Below are positions 53,873 to 64,000 of a stretch of 64,000 bases of DNA, one piece after another. This stretch comes from Thermoplasmata archaeon. Lineage in GTDB: Archaea; Thermoplasmatota; Thermoplasmata; Thermoplasmatales; Thermoplasmataceae. The position numbers and the translations under genes are program-made. The stretch spans positions 1 to 64,000 of the forward strand of contig JAJZXB010000008.1 of the NCBI GenBank assembly GCA_021846395.1, written 5' to 3'. Under the pieces are notes generated by a model. It was not told where the DNA came from. It did no database searches and saw only the letters and a list, made by a program, of their open reading frames with translations. How positions within the stretch are numbered: the first letter of the stretch is position 1; each line of letters begins with the position of its first letter.

Positions 53873-54988
53873 TTATCTTTCTATATTTTTCATTATTTCA
53901 ACAATGTCATTATCTGTAAAATTATTTGGGCTTTTTTTAACAAGATCAAGTATATATATTAAGTCTTCCTCAGATGCATTGATATTCATGCTCTGTAATT
54001 TATTTTTCAGAGCATTTTTGCCGGTAAATTTATCAATTGTATAGTTCCTTGTTAAGTTAAAGTTGCTCGGGCTCATGAATTCATAAGTTTCAGGATTATT
54101 TATTATGCCTGCAACATGCACGCCAGCCTTATGTGTAAACGCATACTTTCCAGTTATGGGCATATTTACTGAATTGTTGATCCCACTGTATTTTTCAACA
54201 GTGTTTGATAACTCTGCAAGCTTCGTTAAATCCATTACATCAACGTTGAGATGGAATTTTATCGCAGCCGCTATTACCTGAGTCGGTGTAATTCCCACTC
54301 TTTCACCAAGGCCATTAACTGTACTGTGTACCATTGTAGCTCCGCTTTCAAGTGCAGTTAAACTGTTGGCCACTGCCATGCCAAGATCGTTGTGAGCATG
54401 TATATCATACTCAATATTTTTTATATCCATTATGCTGTTGAACAGTGATTTTGTTTTTTCTGGCGTTAATATTCCAACCGTATCTGCTATGGAAACCCTG
54501 TCTGCTCCACTGTCTCTTGCAGTCTCAATAACTGTTCTTAAAAAGCCCATATCAGCCCTTGTCGCATCTTCAGCTGTAAATCTAACCTTCAATCCATATG
54601 AGCTTGCATGGCTTACAGAATTTTCAATTATTTTCAGTACCTCTTCCCGCGTTTTACTTGTTTTATATTTTAAATGAAGATCGCTTATGCCGTAAAATAT
54701 TGCAATTCTGTCAACGTTCAATGAAGCTGCAGAATCAATATCGGAAGCTACCGCCCTGCTGTGGCCTATTATTTCTGATGTTATTTCGCCTGTATTTTTT
54801 AATTCCATAATTCTTTTTATTCCATTATATATGTCTTCGGACACCAGCGGGTGGCCCGCCTCAATCATGGAAACTCCCGCATCAGACAGCATTTTTGCTA
54901 TTCTGACCCTCTGATTTTCCGTAAATATTACACCCGGGGTTTGCTCCCCCTCTCTAAGTGTTGTATCAAGTATCCCAATTTTTATCAT
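53873..54988 (-). CDS. Homocitrate synthase / isopropylmalate synthase family enzyme
   Basis: A 371-residue Claisen-condensing enzyme. DTTLREGEQTPGV with catalytic Arg and metal Asp, VRFTAEDATRAD, DIHAHNDLGMAVANS with metal histidines, GLGERVGITP and FTHKAGVHVAG. The THKAGVH and GERxGITP wording is nearer to homocitrate synthase than to isopropylmalate synthase, and there is no C-terminal leucine-regulatory domain. Hence a likely entry to alpha-aminoadipate lysine synthesis, with the aconitase pair at 48.4 kb. Convergent with arsB (11-bp gap). Confidence 0.85.
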   Translation of the reverse strand: MIKIGILDTTLREGEQTPGVIFTENQRVRIAKMLSDAGVSMIEAGHPLVSEDIYNGIKRIMELKNTGEITSEIIGHSRAVASDIDSAASLNVDRIAIFYGISDLHLKYKTSKTREEVLKIIENSVSHASSYGLKVRFTAEDATRADMGFLRTVIETARDSGADRVSIADTVGILTPEKTKSLFNSIMDIKNIEYDIHAHNDLGMAVANSLTALESGATMVHSTVNGLGERVGITPTQVIAAAIKFHLNVDVMDLTKLAELSNTVEKYSGINNSVNMPITGKYAFTHKAGVHVAGIINNPETYEFMSPSNFNLTRNYTIDKFTGKNALKNKLQSMNINASEEDLIYILDLVKKSPNNFTDNDIVEIMKNIER

Positions 54989-55093
54989 GAATTATCACCG
55001 GATAATTGTTTAATTATTAATAAAATTTTCGTATTAAATTTACTAAATTCGTATTAACTGAAAAATATTTTAACCTTATTGAATTAAAGAATT

Positions 55094-56050
55094 ATGATAC
55101 TCTCAGTTGATGGTGGTGCGACCAAAACTTTTGCGGCGATAGCGGATGAGTCTTTAAAAATAAGGGGTATTGGTGTAGCGGGCCCAAGCAATGTCAGGTC
55201 TGTGACACCGGATATTTCCAAAAAAAATATATTGGAAGCCATTGAAAATGCCAAAAATATGGCGGGTGTTGAGCAGGTTGATAAAACATTTTTTGGGCTT
55301 GCAGGTTATGGAGATTCAGTGTACCATTCCAAAATGCTTGAAGATATAATCTCTTTTACGGAAAATGAATACGAGATAACCAATGATGGTGAGGCTGCAA
55401 CATACCTGGTAACCCTTGGGCGCGATGGCATTGTTACGGCAATTGGCACAGGCTCTGTAGGGGCGTATATAAAAAACGGCAAAACGTACAGGATAGGGGG
55501 CTGGAGTTATTTAACGGATGACATTGCCTCGGGATACTGGATATCCAGAAAGGCAATACAGCTATCTGAAAAAAGCTATGATGAACTCATTGAAAACACT
55601 TCATTAATACCCATTTTCGAAGAATATTCTGGAACAAATTTAAGGAATTTTGTTTCTTCTCTGGAAAATAATTTTGATAAAAGAAAAATGGCATCAATAG
55701 CAATAATGGTTGACAGGGAGGCCGAGTTAGGTGATAACATCTCCCTAAAAACACTGGAACTTGCTTACAATGAAATTAAATTGATGCTTGATGGCATGTC
55801 TTTAAAAATGTCTGGAGATTTCATTATCGGATCTGTTGGTGGCGTAATGAGATCCAGAACCATAAGGAAAAAACTGGAAAGTTCATATAACAACATAAAA
55901 ATATTCTACGGATACCATGTATGCATAGGCGGCCTGCTGAAACTGGCAAAAAATCATAATTTTGATCTGAGGGATTCAATGGTAAGGATGCTCGATGAAC
56001 TTTTGAATGGGCTGAGTGACCAGGAAAAATCCTACCTGTTCATTGAATAA
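55094..56050 (+). CDS. BadF/BadG-type sugar kinase (possible 2-keto-3-deoxygluconate kinase)
   Basis: A 318-residue ASKHA-fold kinase: SVDGGATKTFAAIAD phosphate-1 motif, FGLAGYGDS, ITNDGEAATY, GIVTAIGTGSVGAYI (phosphate-2) and IGSVGGVMRS (adenosine). The family contains N-acetylglucosamine kinases, and the Thermoplasma acidophilum KDG kinase belongs to this BadF-like group, so a role in the Entner-Doudoroff branch is plausible. No sugar-degradation neighbours confirm it. Confidence 0.8.
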   Translation: MILSVDGGATKTFAAIADESLKIRGIGVAGPSNVRSVTPDISKKNILEAIENAKNMAGVEQVDKTFFGLAGYGDSVYHSKMLEDIISFTENEYEITNDGEAATYLVTLGRDGIVTAIGTGSVGAYIKNGKTYRIGGWSYLTDDIASGYWISRKAIQLSEKSYDELIENTSLIPIFEEYSGTNLRNFVSSLENNFDKRKMASIAIMVDREAELGDNISLKTLELAYNEIKLMLDGMSLKMSGDFIIGSVGGVMRSRTIRKKLESSYNNIKIFYGYHVCIGGLLKLAKNHNFDLRDSMVRMLDELLNGLSDQEKSYLFIE

Positions 56051-56054
56051 ATAT

Positions 56055-56074
56055 TATCTTTTTTAAAAAAGATA
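56055..56074. promoter_or_regulatory. 20-bp perfect palindrome before padR
   Basis: TATC, six T, six A, GATA: a perfect palindrome between the kinase stop and the padR start, 31 bp from the ATG. It adjoins a TATATCTAAATA box and is well placed for PadR self-repression. It could also act as a transcript end for the kinase gene. Confidence 0.5.
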
Positions 56075-56105
56075 TATCTAAATACTCAAAATGAATGAAC
56101 ATTAA

Positions 56106-56525
56106 ATGAGATCTCATCTGTCTGATTTATTTATCCTCGAACAGGTATACACTTCGAATAAAAAGCCATATCATATAATAAAGGGCATAGTCAAGAAATT
56201 TGATACTGACTATAAACCAAGTACCGGTATGATTTATCCCGCACTTAAAAGATTAATCAATATGAAAATGATCACAAAAAAGGATGATGGATATGCAATA
56301 ACCCCTATGGGAAGAGAATATTTTGATAAAAATAAAGAAAATTATGGGAAAATGGTGGATAATTTTACGGAAAACAAAATATTTTTTAAAAACATGAAAA
56401 AATCTATTGGAAATTTGATAGAGGCATTAAGAAATTCTGAAAAGAGTTACATAAATGATAATCAGTGGAAAATTATAGACTATGTTGACGACATAACAGC
56501 AAAAATCAGAGATAAGAAAATATAG
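56106..56525 (+). CDS. PadR-family transcriptional regulator
   Basis: A 139-residue regulator: N-terminal winged helix (LSDLFILEQVY, the MIYPALKRLINMKMITKK recognition part, YAITPMGREYF) and a C-terminal helical dimerisation arm. Stands first in an operon with an ABC-2 exporter, the usual PadR arrangement for drug resistance. Likely represses the operon until a toxic ligand binds. Confidence 0.88.
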   Translation: MRSHLSDLFILEQVYTSNKKPYHIIKGIVKKFDTDYKPSTGMIYPALKRLINMKMITKKDDGYAITPMGREYFDKNKENYGKMVDNFTENKIFFKNMKKSIGNLIEALRNSEKSYINDNQWKIIDYVDDITAKIRDKKI

Positions 56526-56533
56526 GTGATATT

Positions 56534-57526
56534 ATGGATAACAGTATAGAAATTGAAAATCTGACAAAGGTTTACAATGGAAAATTCATGGCTGTTGAAA
56601 GTGTGAGCCTGAAAATTGGCAGGGGTGAAATATACGGCCTTCTCGGCCAAAACGGAGCCGGTAAAACAACCCTGATAAAAATGCTAACAGGAGTAATAAA
56701 ACCAACATCAGGCACAGCAATTATCGCAGGGCTGGATCTGAATAAGGATGCTTTAAAGATAAGGAAGATTACGGGAGTGGTGCCGCAAGAGTATACAACA
56801 GATGGTGATCTAAGCGGAAGAGAAAATCTGAAGCTCGTTGCAGATCTATACAGTGTGCCCAGAAAGGATGCCGAGAAGAGAATTGAAACACTTTTAAGGA
56901 TGGTGGATTTATACGATGCCAGAGACCGGCGTGCAGTAGAATATTCTGGTGGAATGAGGAAAAGGCTTGAACTTGTGTGTGGTTTGATGAATACTCCTGA
57001 AGTATTATTCCTCGATGAGCCCACCCTTGGCCTGGATGTAACAACAAGAGAAAATCTATGGAGCTACATAAGATCCATCGAGCGGGAATTTCACATAACA
57101 ATAATACTCACATCACATTATCTTGATGAAGTTGATTCGCTTGCCAATGAACTTTCAATAATGGACCACGGTAAAATTATTGTTTCAGGGACATCCTCCG
57201 ACCTGAAGAAAAGCCTCAAGGGCGATACAATAACATTAAAATTAAGGAATGATAATGAATTTAAAGCCGTTCAGGATTTTAAGGATGCAATAGAAGTTAA
57301 AAAAATGGAGCTTGGTGATATAAGAATAAAGGTCAGCAATTCGGATACTGTTTTACCAGAATTAATGAAGTACCTATCCGACCATAAGATTTCACCCCAG
57401 TCAATAAATGTTAGAAAACCATCACTTGATGAGGTATTTATTGAATATACGGGCAGAAATATAAACGCTGAGCAGAGTGGAAAGGATTATGGAAAATTGA
57501 TGGCAATGGACAGGAGGGCACAGTAA
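56534..57526 (+). CDS. ABC-2 exporter ATP-binding protein (DrrA-like)
   Basis: A 330-residue ATPase: Walker A GQNGAGKTT, Q-loop VVPQEY, signature YSGGMRKRLELVCGL, Walker B LFLDEPTLGLD and H-loop TSHYLDE. A C-terminal extension of about 100 residues resembles the DrrA-type regulatory tail. GGTGAT precedes the ATG, 8 bp after padR. Likely powers export of a lipophilic drug or lipid with the following permease. Confidence 0.93.
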   Translation: MDNSIEIENLTKVYNGKFMAVESVSLKIGRGEIYGLLGQNGAGKTTLIKMLTGVIKPTSGTAIIAGLDLNKDALKIRKITGVVPQEYTTDGDLSGRENLKLVADLYSVPRKDAEKRIETLLRMVDLYDARDRRAVEYSGGMRKRLELVCGLMNTPEVLFLDEPTLGLDVTTRENLWSYIRSIEREFHITIILTSHYLDEVDSLANELSIMDHGKIIVSGTSSDLKKSLKGDTITLKLRNDNEFKAVQDFKDAIEVKKMELGDIRIKVSNSDTVLPELMKYLSDHKISPQSINVRKPSLDEVFIEYTGRNINAEQSGKDYGKLMAMDRRAQ

Positions 57527-58327
57527 ATGAGCGGCTTAATACCCTTAACAATAAGGGATTTGAAAAGATGGTACAGAAATCCCATACCCGCAGTGGTGGG
57601 AGTAATACAGCCAATATTCTGGATTGTTTTATTCGGCAGTGCCTTTGACATAACAAGATTTGGTGTGAGTTCATCGGCGTTTTTTGAAGGTGCGCCAAAT
57701 TATATTACATATTTAATGGGTGGAATATTAACAATAATTGGATTATTCACAGGAATGTTTGCTGGAGTGAATATTATATGGGACAGAAGGCTTGGCATAC
57801 TCCAGAGATTTTTAATTGCGCCAATTAATAGGGCTTCCATAGTATTTTCAAGAATACTGTCTTCAGTTGTAAGAATATCAGTGCAGATAGCAATATTATT
57901 TGCTGTTGCATTTGTTATACCAAACGGTTTGAAAATTGTTCATGGCTTCACATTAATGGATGGAGTTATACTCGTATCAGCGGTTTTAATGACATCGTTC
58001 ATATTTTCTTCTTTTTTCAGCATACTGGCTGTTAGAATGACAAGAATGGAATCTGTATTCGGCATTGTTAACCTGATAAATTTACCACTCATGTTTGCAA
58101 GCTACGCAATGTTTCCACCGGATCTGATGGCACCATGGTTGAGCCATATTGCACAGTACAATCCTGTATCATGGTCTGCGCAGTCAATAAGGCTGGTGTT
58201 GATACATGGTACACTCACTGCAGGCCAATCACACACTATTTTTATTTATATGATGGGCTTGCTTGCACTGGCGCTGTTCATGCTTGCAATTACCTATATA
58301 ATATCAAACAAGGAAATCAGGGAATAA
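57527..58327 (+). CDS. ABC-2 type permease
   Basis: A 266-residue membrane protein with six hydrophobic segments and the ABC-2 C-terminal motif region (APWLSHIAQYNPVSWSAQSI). The ATG directly follows the ATPase stop; GGAGG lies about 10 bases upstream. Partner of the preceding DrrA-like ATPase. Confidence 0.92.
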   Translation: MSGLIPLTIRDLKRWYRNPIPAVVGVIQPIFWIVLFGSAFDITRFGVSSSAFFEGAPNYITYLMGGILTIIGLFTGMFAGVNIIWDRRLGILQRFLIAPINRASIVFSRILSSVVRISVQIAILFAVAFVIPNGLKIVHGFTLMDGVILVSAVLMTSFIFSSFFSILAVRMTRMESVFGIVNLINLPLMFASYAMFPPDLMAPWLSHIAQYNPVSWSAQSIRLVLIHGTLTAGQSHTIFIYMMGLLALALFMLAITYIISNKEIRE

Positions 58328-58364
58328 ATTTAGAAAATTAAACCTCTTTAGAAATGGTAAAATG

Positions 58365-59042
58365 TTAAGAAATCACGGTGCCATTGCATTTTCCATTATA
58401 CATAATATTTTTATATTGATCCATATAATTGCCATTTATAACAAATATTTTTATTTTTGACCTTTTTGCAATTGTAAGTGATGTTAGATCCATAAATACG
58501 TTTGAGCCTGCACCTGTTGAATTTTTTATTGACAGTTCAATTGCCTCGTCATAGGTTAATTTATCGTATTTAACCGCATTTTTATCCTTCTTTGGGTCAG
58601 ATGAGTAAACACCGTCAACTGATGTGGCATTTATAAGTATTTCTGCACCAATTCTTTCTGCAAATAAAACAGAAACGGTATCAGTTGTATGCCCCGGTTC
58701 AGTACCGCCCATAATCACATAGCGGTAATTGTGGCTCAGTTCAGCCGCATCATTGATATTTGTTGGTATTTTGGAATTAACATTATCAAAGAAAGTTGTC
58801 ATGGCAAGGGCGTTTATTCTTGTTGCATTTATTCCTATTTCGTCCAGAATATTATCATTTATATTATACTCTCTCAAATCAGAAATATATGTTCTGGCAA
58901 GTTTTCCGCCGCCAACCACTATGCCAAATTTATCATAGGAATCGATTATGGCAAGTGTCTTTGATATTTTTTTCATCAACTCAAGATTCAATTTTTCTCC
59001 AGAAATAATTGAACCCCCAATAGATATAACTATGCTACTCAT
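58365..59042 (-). CDS. pyrH: UMP kinase
   Basis: A 225-residue amino-acid-kinase-fold enzyme of archaeal type: [10 protein letters not shown] at the start, [48 protein letters not shown]. Phosphorylates UMP to UDP. The ATG at 59042 directly precedes the first strand; the longer open frame to 59168 runs into the divergent aRF1 gene. The 40-bp gap to aRF1 must hold both promoters. Confidence 0.93.
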   Translation of the reverse strand: MSSIVISIGGSIISGEKLNLELMKKISKTLAIIDSYDKFGIVVGGGKLARTYISDLREYNINDNILDEIGINATRINALAMTTFFDNVNSKIPTNINDAAELSHNYRYVIMGGTEPGHTTDTVSVLFAERIGAEILINATSVDGVYSSDPKKDKNAVKYDKLTYDEAIELSIKNSTGAGSNVFMDLTSLTIAKRSKIKIFVINGNYMDQYKNIMYNGKCNGTVIS

Positions 59043-59082
59043 CCTTTCATTAAGGTTAAATATTATTATAAAATTTTCTTTT

Positions 59083-60321
59083 ATGGAAACAGAAGAGTAT
59101 AAACGATACGAATTTAGAAAAGCCATGGAAGAACTTTCCAAATTACATGGCAGAGGAACGGAACTCATCTCACTTTACATTCCACCAGATAAACAGATAT
59201 CGGATGTTGTTCAGCATTTAAGAGAGGAATTCTCAACATCTTCGAATATTAAATCAAAAACTACAAGGAAAAATGTATTGTCCGCAATAGAATCAATTAT
59301 GTCCAGGCTTAAATATTACAAGCAACCTCCAGAATCTGGGCTTGTTTTTTTCGTTGGGCACGTTGCCACAAGAGGCGATCAGACTGAAATGTACACAAAA
59401 ATTATTGAGCCTCCTGAGCCAATACAGACATTTTTATATAAATGCGACTCTTCATTTCATCTGGAGCAGTTAACCGACCAATTGAGGGAAAAGGAACTAT
59501 ATGGCTTAATAGTAATAGATAGAAAGGAAGCCACAGTTGGATTTTTGCGAGGAACAAAAATTGAAATTGTGGATTATGAATATTCACTTGTACCCAGCAA
59601 ACACAGGCAGGGTGGTCAATCAAGCCGAAGGTTTGAGAGGCTTATAGAGATAGCTGCAAATGAATTTTTTAAGAAAATTGGGGATATTGCCAATACCACT
59701 TTTATGCCAGTGATCAAGGATATCATCACAATATTTGTTGGTGGCCCTGGAGCAACAAAGGAATATTTTGTTGAAAAGGAATATATGAGAAATGAGATAA
59801 AGGCCAAAATAAAGGATATGTTTGATATAGGATATACTGATGAATCCGGCTTAAGGGAACTGGTTGACAAGGCATCGGAATCAATAAAGGATATGAGAAT
59901 AACAAGGGAAAAGGACATAATCAATAGATTTTTACGGGAGATTAAAAAATCTGATGGCGGTCTGGGTGTTTATGGGGAGGATGCCATAACAAACTCTTTG
60001 AAAATGAAGAATCTTGAATTGCTCATCATCTCTGATTCAATTCGCAAAATAAAATATTTTTATAAATGCCCTGCTTGTGGTACAGAAAAAACGTTTACCG
60101 AGGATCCAGTGGAGCAGCTATTATGCGATAATGACAATGCAGTGATGAATTATGAAAGGGAAGATGATTTTATCGAATATTTATATAAAATGGCTGAAGC
60201 TGCCGGGACAAAGGTTGAATTTGTTTCTGAAGACAGTGATGAGGGAAGATTATTGAAAACAGCCTTTGGTGGGGTTGCCGGCATTTTAAGGTATATACCT
60301 GAAAACCAGATAAGTTTTTAA
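59083..60321 (+). CDS. prf1: Peptide chain release factor aRF1
   Basis: A 412-residue class-1 release factor. Stop-codon recognition NIKS motif ([13 protein letters not shown]), catalytic GGQ motif ([15 protein letters not shown]), and C-terminal domain with a CPACG zinc-type pair. Works with ABCE1, encoded at 16 kb. I use the ATG at 59083; the frame open to 58948 overlaps pyrH. A short A+T-rich upstream stretch and no ribosome binding site suggest a leaderless message. Confidence 0.96.
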   Translation: METEEYKRYEFRKAMEELSKLHGRGTELISLYIPPDKQISDVVQHLREEFSTSSNIKSKTTRKNVLSAIESIMSRLKYYKQPPESGLVFFVGHVATRGDQTEMYTKIIEPPEPIQTFLYKCDSSFHLEQLTDQLREKELYGLIVIDRKEATVGFLRGTKIEIVDYEYSLVPSKHRQGGQSSRRFERLIEIAANEFFKKIGDIANTTFMPVIKDIITIFVGGPGATKEYFVEKEYMRNEIKAKIKDMFDIGYTDESGLRELVDKASESIKDMRITREKDIINRFLREIKKSDGGLGVYGEDAITNSLKMKNLELLIISDSIRKIKYFYKCPACGTEKTFTEDPVEQLLCDNDNAVMNYEREDDFIEYLYKMAEAAGTKVEFVSEDSDEGRLLKTAFGGVAGILRYIPENQISF

Positions 60322-60400
60322 ATTCTATGCTGGTCCCCAGAATTTCATTCTATTATAATTATTTTAATTAAAAATAAATACACATTATCTATTAAGGTTT

Positions 60401-61396
60401 ATGTATCCTTTATTTTTCTATGTTAATAGGTTCAGGAAATACACAAGAACACACATATTCAAAGCATCATTTTTAGCAATTACAGTAATAATTTATTCAG
60501 TTTTTTCAGAATTCTACCTTGAAAATAACATAGCGTCAAGCGGGATACACAATTTATTTGAAAGTTTATGGTGGACAATGCAGACAGTGACAACTGTTGG
60601 TTATGGGGATACACCGGTTTATGGGTACTTCGGCAGGATGAATGGAATAATTGTAATGGTTACCGGCATAGGTGCCCTTGGTTATTTGACTGCCGCAATA
60701 ACCACAATAATGATAGATGCCAGGCTTGCTTCCAGAATAGGTGATAAAATGGCTGTAGAAAGAAAACATATAATTTTGTGCAATTATAATGAAACAACAA
60801 AAAAGGTTTTAAGAGATATAATAAAGGAAGGTTTTGAAATTGTAATACTAAACGATGAACAGATACCGGGAACGAATGAATACTCATTTATCAAGGGAAA
60901 TTTTTTAAGTGAAAATGACCTGATAAGGGCAGGTATAAAAAATGCCACAATGGTGTTAATATTTTCAAAAAGCGAGGAAAAGAATTCGATGGCAGTTGAT
61001 GCCGAAACAATTCTATCGGCAATGATAATCAAAAAACTGAATGATAATGTACGCATCATAGGTGAAATAATGAATCCTGAAAGCAGGGCCCATGCTGAAA
61101 CCTTCATAGATGATATAATAATAAAGGGAGAGGTATCCTCACTGTTGATATCTTCCTCAATATTAATTCCGGGTATGCCTGAATTTATAAATGAATTATT
61201 TTCATCAAAAAATATAGCTGAAGAACGTGTGGATATTAAATATAAAAATTTGACATATGCTGAATTTATATCGGAAATGGAAAAAAATGGAAAAATTGTT
61301 ATTGGATTCAGGGAAAAGGATAAAATATTTTTACGAGAAAAAATAGATAAAGTTCTGGATAAAGATAATTTTATTTATATAAAGGAAAATTACTGA
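60401..61396 (+). CDS. MthK-like potassium channel with RCK domain
   Basis: A 331-residue two-TM channel. TM1 is at about residues 20-40, the pore helix and selectivity filter are [11 protein letters not shown]2 follows, and a Rossmann-type RCK (TrkA-N) domain begins at HIILCNYNE near residue 125. A short C-terminal domain completes it. In MthK an octameric RCK ring gates the pore with calcium. The 3' end overlaps the convergent VAT gene by seven bases. Confidence 0.92.
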   Translation: MYPLFFYVNRFRKYTRTHIFKASFLAITVIIYSVFSEFYLENNIASSGIHNLFESLWWTMQTVTTVGYGDTPVYGYFGRMNGIIVMVTGIGALGYLTAAITTIMIDARLASRIGDKMAVERKHIILCNYNETTKKVLRDIIKEGFEIVILNDEQIPGTNEYSFIKGNFLSENDLIRAGIKNATMVLIFSKSEEKNSMAVDAETILSAMIIKKLNDNVRIIGEIMNPESRAHAETFIDDIIIKGEVSSLLISSSILIPGMPEFINELFSSKNIAEERVDIKYKNLTYAEFISEMEKNGKIVIGFREKDKIFLREKIDKVLDKDNFIYIKENY

Positions 61397-63624
61397 TATA
61401 AGCCGAGATCGGCAGTTTTCTTCCTCTCCTTTATATCCTTGCCCATGGATAGCGCAAGGTTGTCATAGAATTTTATAACATTTTCATCCACAGAAGGCCT
61501 GATTGTATTCATTGCCTTTATGAAATCCTCCTGATTTACCTCAATCGCTTCTGGATTTGAACGATAAGCCATCATGCCAGCTTCCCTGCATAGATTTTCT
61601 ATATCGCTCCCAACATATCCTGCTGTTCTTCTGGCTATTTCCTTGAGATTGACACCCTTTGAAAGGGGCATTTTCTTTGTATGAACGTCAAGTATCTTAT
61701 ATCTTCCATCTTCGTCAGGTGGCGGTATGTATATTATTTTATCAAACCTACCCGCTCTTAGCAATGCAGGGTCTATAATATCCGGACGATTTGTTGCTGC
61801 TATTACAACAACTCCATTCAGGACTTCTATTCCATCCATTGATGTTAACAACTGGTTTACAATTCTTTCTGTAACTCCAGAATCCATTGACGCACCTCTC
61901 CTTGGAGCTATTGAATCTATCTCATCCATAAATATTATAGATGGTGAAACCTGTTTTGCCTTTTTGAATATTTCTCTTACAGCTTTTTCGCTCTCTCCAA
62001 CCCATTTGCTTAAAACCTCTGGACCCTTTACAGAGATAAAATTTGCATTGCTTTCATTGGCAACTGCCTTTGCCAGCAACGTTTTTCCTGTTCCAGGAGG
62101 GCCGTATAATAAAAATCCTTTTGGAGCCCTTATGCCAAGCCTCTTAAAGACATCCGGGTTCAATAATGGCAATTCTACAGCTTCTCTGAGTTCAGATTTT
62201 ACGTTTTCAAGGCCACCAATATCAGTCCATTTTATATTTGGAACCTCAACCGTTACCTCCCTCAAACTGCTCGGTTCAATTGTTTTTAGAGCATCCATAA
62301 AATCTGTCTGGGTAACTACCATTTTTTCCAGAACTTCAGTTGGTATAGGCTTATCAAGGTCTATTTCAGGCAAGTATCTTCTCAGGGCGTTCATTGCAGA
62401 TTCTCTTGTGAGGGCAGCAAGATCCGCTCCAACAAAGCCATATGTGAGGTCTGCAATATCATTCAAGAATTGATCCTTTTCATCATCTGTCATCCCAAGG
62501 GGCATTCCCCTTGTATGAATTGTCAATATTTCTTCCCTGCCTTTTTTGTCAGGGACCCCTATGTTAATTTCACGATCAAATCTGCCAGGTCTCCTGAGAG
62601 CAGGATCAACAGCATCTATTCTGTTGGTGGCACCTATGACTATAACATGCCCCCTCTCCTTTAGGCCATCCATCAAAGTCAGAAGCTGGGCAACAACTCT
62701 TCTTTCAACTTCACCCTGAACATCCTCCCTTTTAGGTGCTATTGAGTCTATTTCATCAATGAATATGATCGACGGTTCAGATTCTTCAGCTTTCTGGAAT
62801 ATCTCCCTGAGTTTCTGCTCACTCTGCCCATAGTATTTGCTCATTATTTCAGGTCCATTAATTGAATAGAAGTTTGCTCCGCTTTCATTGGCAACAGCCT
62901 TTGCTATTAGAGTTTTTCCTGTTCCAGGAGGGCCACTCAATAAGACACCCTTTGGAGGCGTTATTCCGAGTCTCTCAAAAAGTTCTGGATGTTTTAATGG
63001 CAGTTCTATAATTTCCCTTATTTTTTCAAGCTGATCGGATAAACCGCCTATATCCTCATAGCTTACCCTTGTAACCTCTTCCAGAACTTCAGAGGCCGGT
63101 TCTTCCCTGATCTCAACCTGAGTCGTATCACCTATTTCAACAGGTATTTTGCTTGGAATTGTTTTTATAACCTTGAACAGGAGGCCAGTGTGACCGGCAA
63201 GCGTTAGGCCGGGAACGCTTATGCTGTCCTGTTCTATAACCGGCCTTCTTATCAAAGCTTTCTGTACAAAATCATCAATACCCTCACCAAATCTAAGCCT
63301 CTGATCCTTTCTTATTATAGGTGCCAGAACGACTTTTTTGGCATCTTCAACCTCAACCTTTCTTATTGTTACCTTATCTCCTATTGAAGCGCCACAGTTA
63401 TTTCTCATAACACTATCTATTCTGGCTATGCCTTTATTTTCATCCTCCGGCCTGGCCCTAAAAACTCTACCAACAGTGGTTCTGATTTTCTCAATGGAAA
63501 CAACATCTCCTATTTCAACATCAAGATCCATTCGTGAAATTTCATCAAGTCTGACTCTCGCCATACCGGGATCCGTTGCGTTGGCTTCAGCCACTCTCAA
63601 AACTATCCCATTATTAGATTTCAT
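61390..63624 (-). CDS. vat: VAT/Cdc48 AAA+ ATPase
   Basis: A 744-residue hexameric unfoldase of the p97/VCP group that feeds the proteasome or works as a general segregase. The N-terminal double-psi barrel domain begins [17 protein letters not shown], as I remember for the Thermoplasma protein. D1 and D2 modules each have Walker A ([34 protein letters not shown]), Walker B ([24 protein letters not shown]) and arginine fingers. I use the ATG at 63624; the open frame to 63708 adds only hydrophobic residues. TTTTAAAAT about 25-30 bp upstream is the likely promoter. Confidence 0.97.
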   Translation of the reverse strand: MKSNNGIVLRVAEANATDPGMARVRLDEISRMDLDVEIGDVVSIEKIRTTVGRVFRARPEDENKGIARIDSVMRNNCGASIGDKVTIRKVEVEDAKKVVLAPIIRKDQRLRFGEGIDDFVQKALIRRPVIEQDSISVPGLTLAGHTGLLFKVIKTIPSKIPVEIGDTTQVEIREEPASEVLEEVTRVSYEDIGGLSDQLEKIREIIELPLKHPELFERLGITPPKGVLLSGPPGTGKTLIAKAVANESGANFYSINGPEIMSKYYGQSEQKLREIFQKAEESEPSIIFIDEIDSIAPKREDVQGEVERRVVAQLLTLMDGLKERGHVIVIGATNRIDAVDPALRRPGRFDREINIGVPDKKGREEILTIHTRGMPLGMTDDEKDQFLNDIADLTYGFVGADLAALTRESAMNALRRYLPEIDLDKPIPTEVLEKMVVTQTDFMDALKTIEPSSLREVTVEVPNIKWTDIGGLENVKSELREAVELPLLNPDVFKRLGIRAPKGFLLYGPPGTGKTLLAKAVANESNANFISVKGPEVLSKWVGESEKAVREIFKKAKQVSPSIIFMDEIDSIAPRRGASMDSGVTERIVNQLLTSMDGIEVLNGVVVIAATNRPDIIDPALLRAGRFDKIIYIPPPDEDGRYKILDVHTKKMPLSKGVNLKEIARRTAGYVGSDIENLCREAGMMAYRSNPEAIEVNQEDFIKAMNTIRPSVDENVIKFYDNLALSMGKDIKERKKTADLGLYQ

Positions 63625-63870
63625 ATTACCTATATTGACAAAATAGTATTTTAAAATATTGAAATAAAGAATGTTAAAAATTATTGAACTCATTGATTGC
63701 AGGCACATTAATAATTGGGCAATATGGAATGGATCTGGTGGAATATTTTAAAAATAACGGCATAATTTAATTATGCATGAATTATTGACCATTTTACATT
63801 ATATTAAGGAAAACATTAAAACAGGCTATTTTGAAAACAGAGTAAAATAATATCTCCCTGTGAATCAAGG

Positions 63871-64000
63871 TCACTTTGATTTAACATAATCATAAAATCT
63901 GTCAATAAAATCTGAAGAATCCATTATCATTCCATAATCAGAATATTTAAATATATTTGCATTCTCATCATTATTTACCGATATGATCTTTTTGGCATAT
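63871..64000 (-). CDS. etfA: Electron transfer flavoprotein alpha subunit, C-terminal part
   Basis: A partial frame running in from the right edge and ending at a TGA at 63871-63873. The 42 visible residues include AKKIISVNNDENANIFKYS and DYGMIMDSSDFID, which match the FAD-domain end of ETF alpha (family pattern: IxxINxDxxAPIFxxADYGIVGD). It would pass electrons from acyl-CoA or similar dehydrogenases to the quinone pool. The start lies outside the window. Confidence 0.7.
   Translation of the reverse strand, partial: YAKKIISVNNDENANIFKYSDYGMIMDSSDFIDRFYDYVKSK

Noticed and set aside
1-64000. CRISPR arrays, rRNA genes or further tRNAs
   Set aside because: No regularly spaced repeats and no second cloverleaf or rRNA stretch were seen on reading both strands.

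Overview
The window is a 64-kb piece of an archaeal chromosome. Its low G+C content and gene set point to the Thermoplasmatales (Euryarchaeota), most likely a Ferroplasma/Acidiplasma-type acidophile. The evidence is a VAT-type Cdc48 ATPase that agrees closely with what I remember of the Thermoplasma protein, PolD small subunit, TBP, RpoK, aRF1, ABCE1, an EndA of two-repeat length, archaeosine TGT, a 2-oxoacid dehydrogenase operon of the Thermoplasma type, and many promoters with a TTTAAA/TTTATA box about 25-30 nt before an ATG (leaderless mRNAs). Internal operon genes instead carry GGTGA-type ribosome binding sites. The genus is an inference; no rRNA is present.

Layout. 0.3-3.5 kb: minus-strand sulfur/metal-flavoured genes (Met/His-rich SHOCT protein, SAM methyltransferase, membrane protein, SQR-like flavoprotein with a DsrE-like partner). 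3.7-7 kb: an MFS transporter, then gcvT, whose leader and first six codons are repeated perfectly in inverted orientation 1.3 kb downstream, then tRNA-Ala(UGC). 7-16 kb: hemerythrin, HAD phosphatase, cysteine-free archaeosine TGT, Zn-dehydrogenase, MarR beside an MFS remnant cut by an IS605-like relic, ADP-forming acyl-CoA synthetase and an Old-Yellow-Enzyme flavoprotein. 16-18 kb: ABCE1 with a DUF6015-like partner. 18.5-25.5 kb: dihydropteroate synthase, then a compact lipA-E1alpha-E1beta-E2-E3-lipB operon that encodes a branched-chain-type 2-oxoacid dehydrogenase together with its lipoylation enzymes. 25.5-28.3 kb: cobalamin adenosyltransferase, rpoK and a small defence/toxin-antitoxin patch (HEPN-MNT pair, decayed AbiEi-like gene). 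28-34.5 kb: MetRS, a sugar epimerase, HisRS, RAM-domain protein, GuaAb. 34.7-35.7 kb: a second, orphan HEPN gene abutting a frameshifted IS110-family transposase relic.

35.9-46 kb: information-processing genes (uS2, EndA with a degenerate GTPase, TBP, TruD, PolD DP1) mixed with an aminotransferase, a CoaD-NTPase fusion, a SufT-like protein and IMP dehydrogenase. 46-55 kb: transporters, an aconitase-family pair (isopropylmalate dehydratase or homoaconitase), an ArsR-ArsB arsenite module and a homocitrate/isopropylmalate synthase; with the aminotransferase these suggest lysine (alpha-aminoadipate) and/or leucine synthesis. 55-64 kb: BadF-type sugar kinase (possible KDG kinase), PadR-controlled ABC-2 exporter, UMP kinase, aRF1, an MthK-like K+ channel, VAT, and the C-terminus of an electron-transfer flavoprotein alpha subunit running off the end.

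The most unusual signal is the inverted repeat around gcvT. Recombination between its arms would regenerate an intact gcvT on the other strand behind a different promoter, so it looks like a candidate invertible promoter switch.
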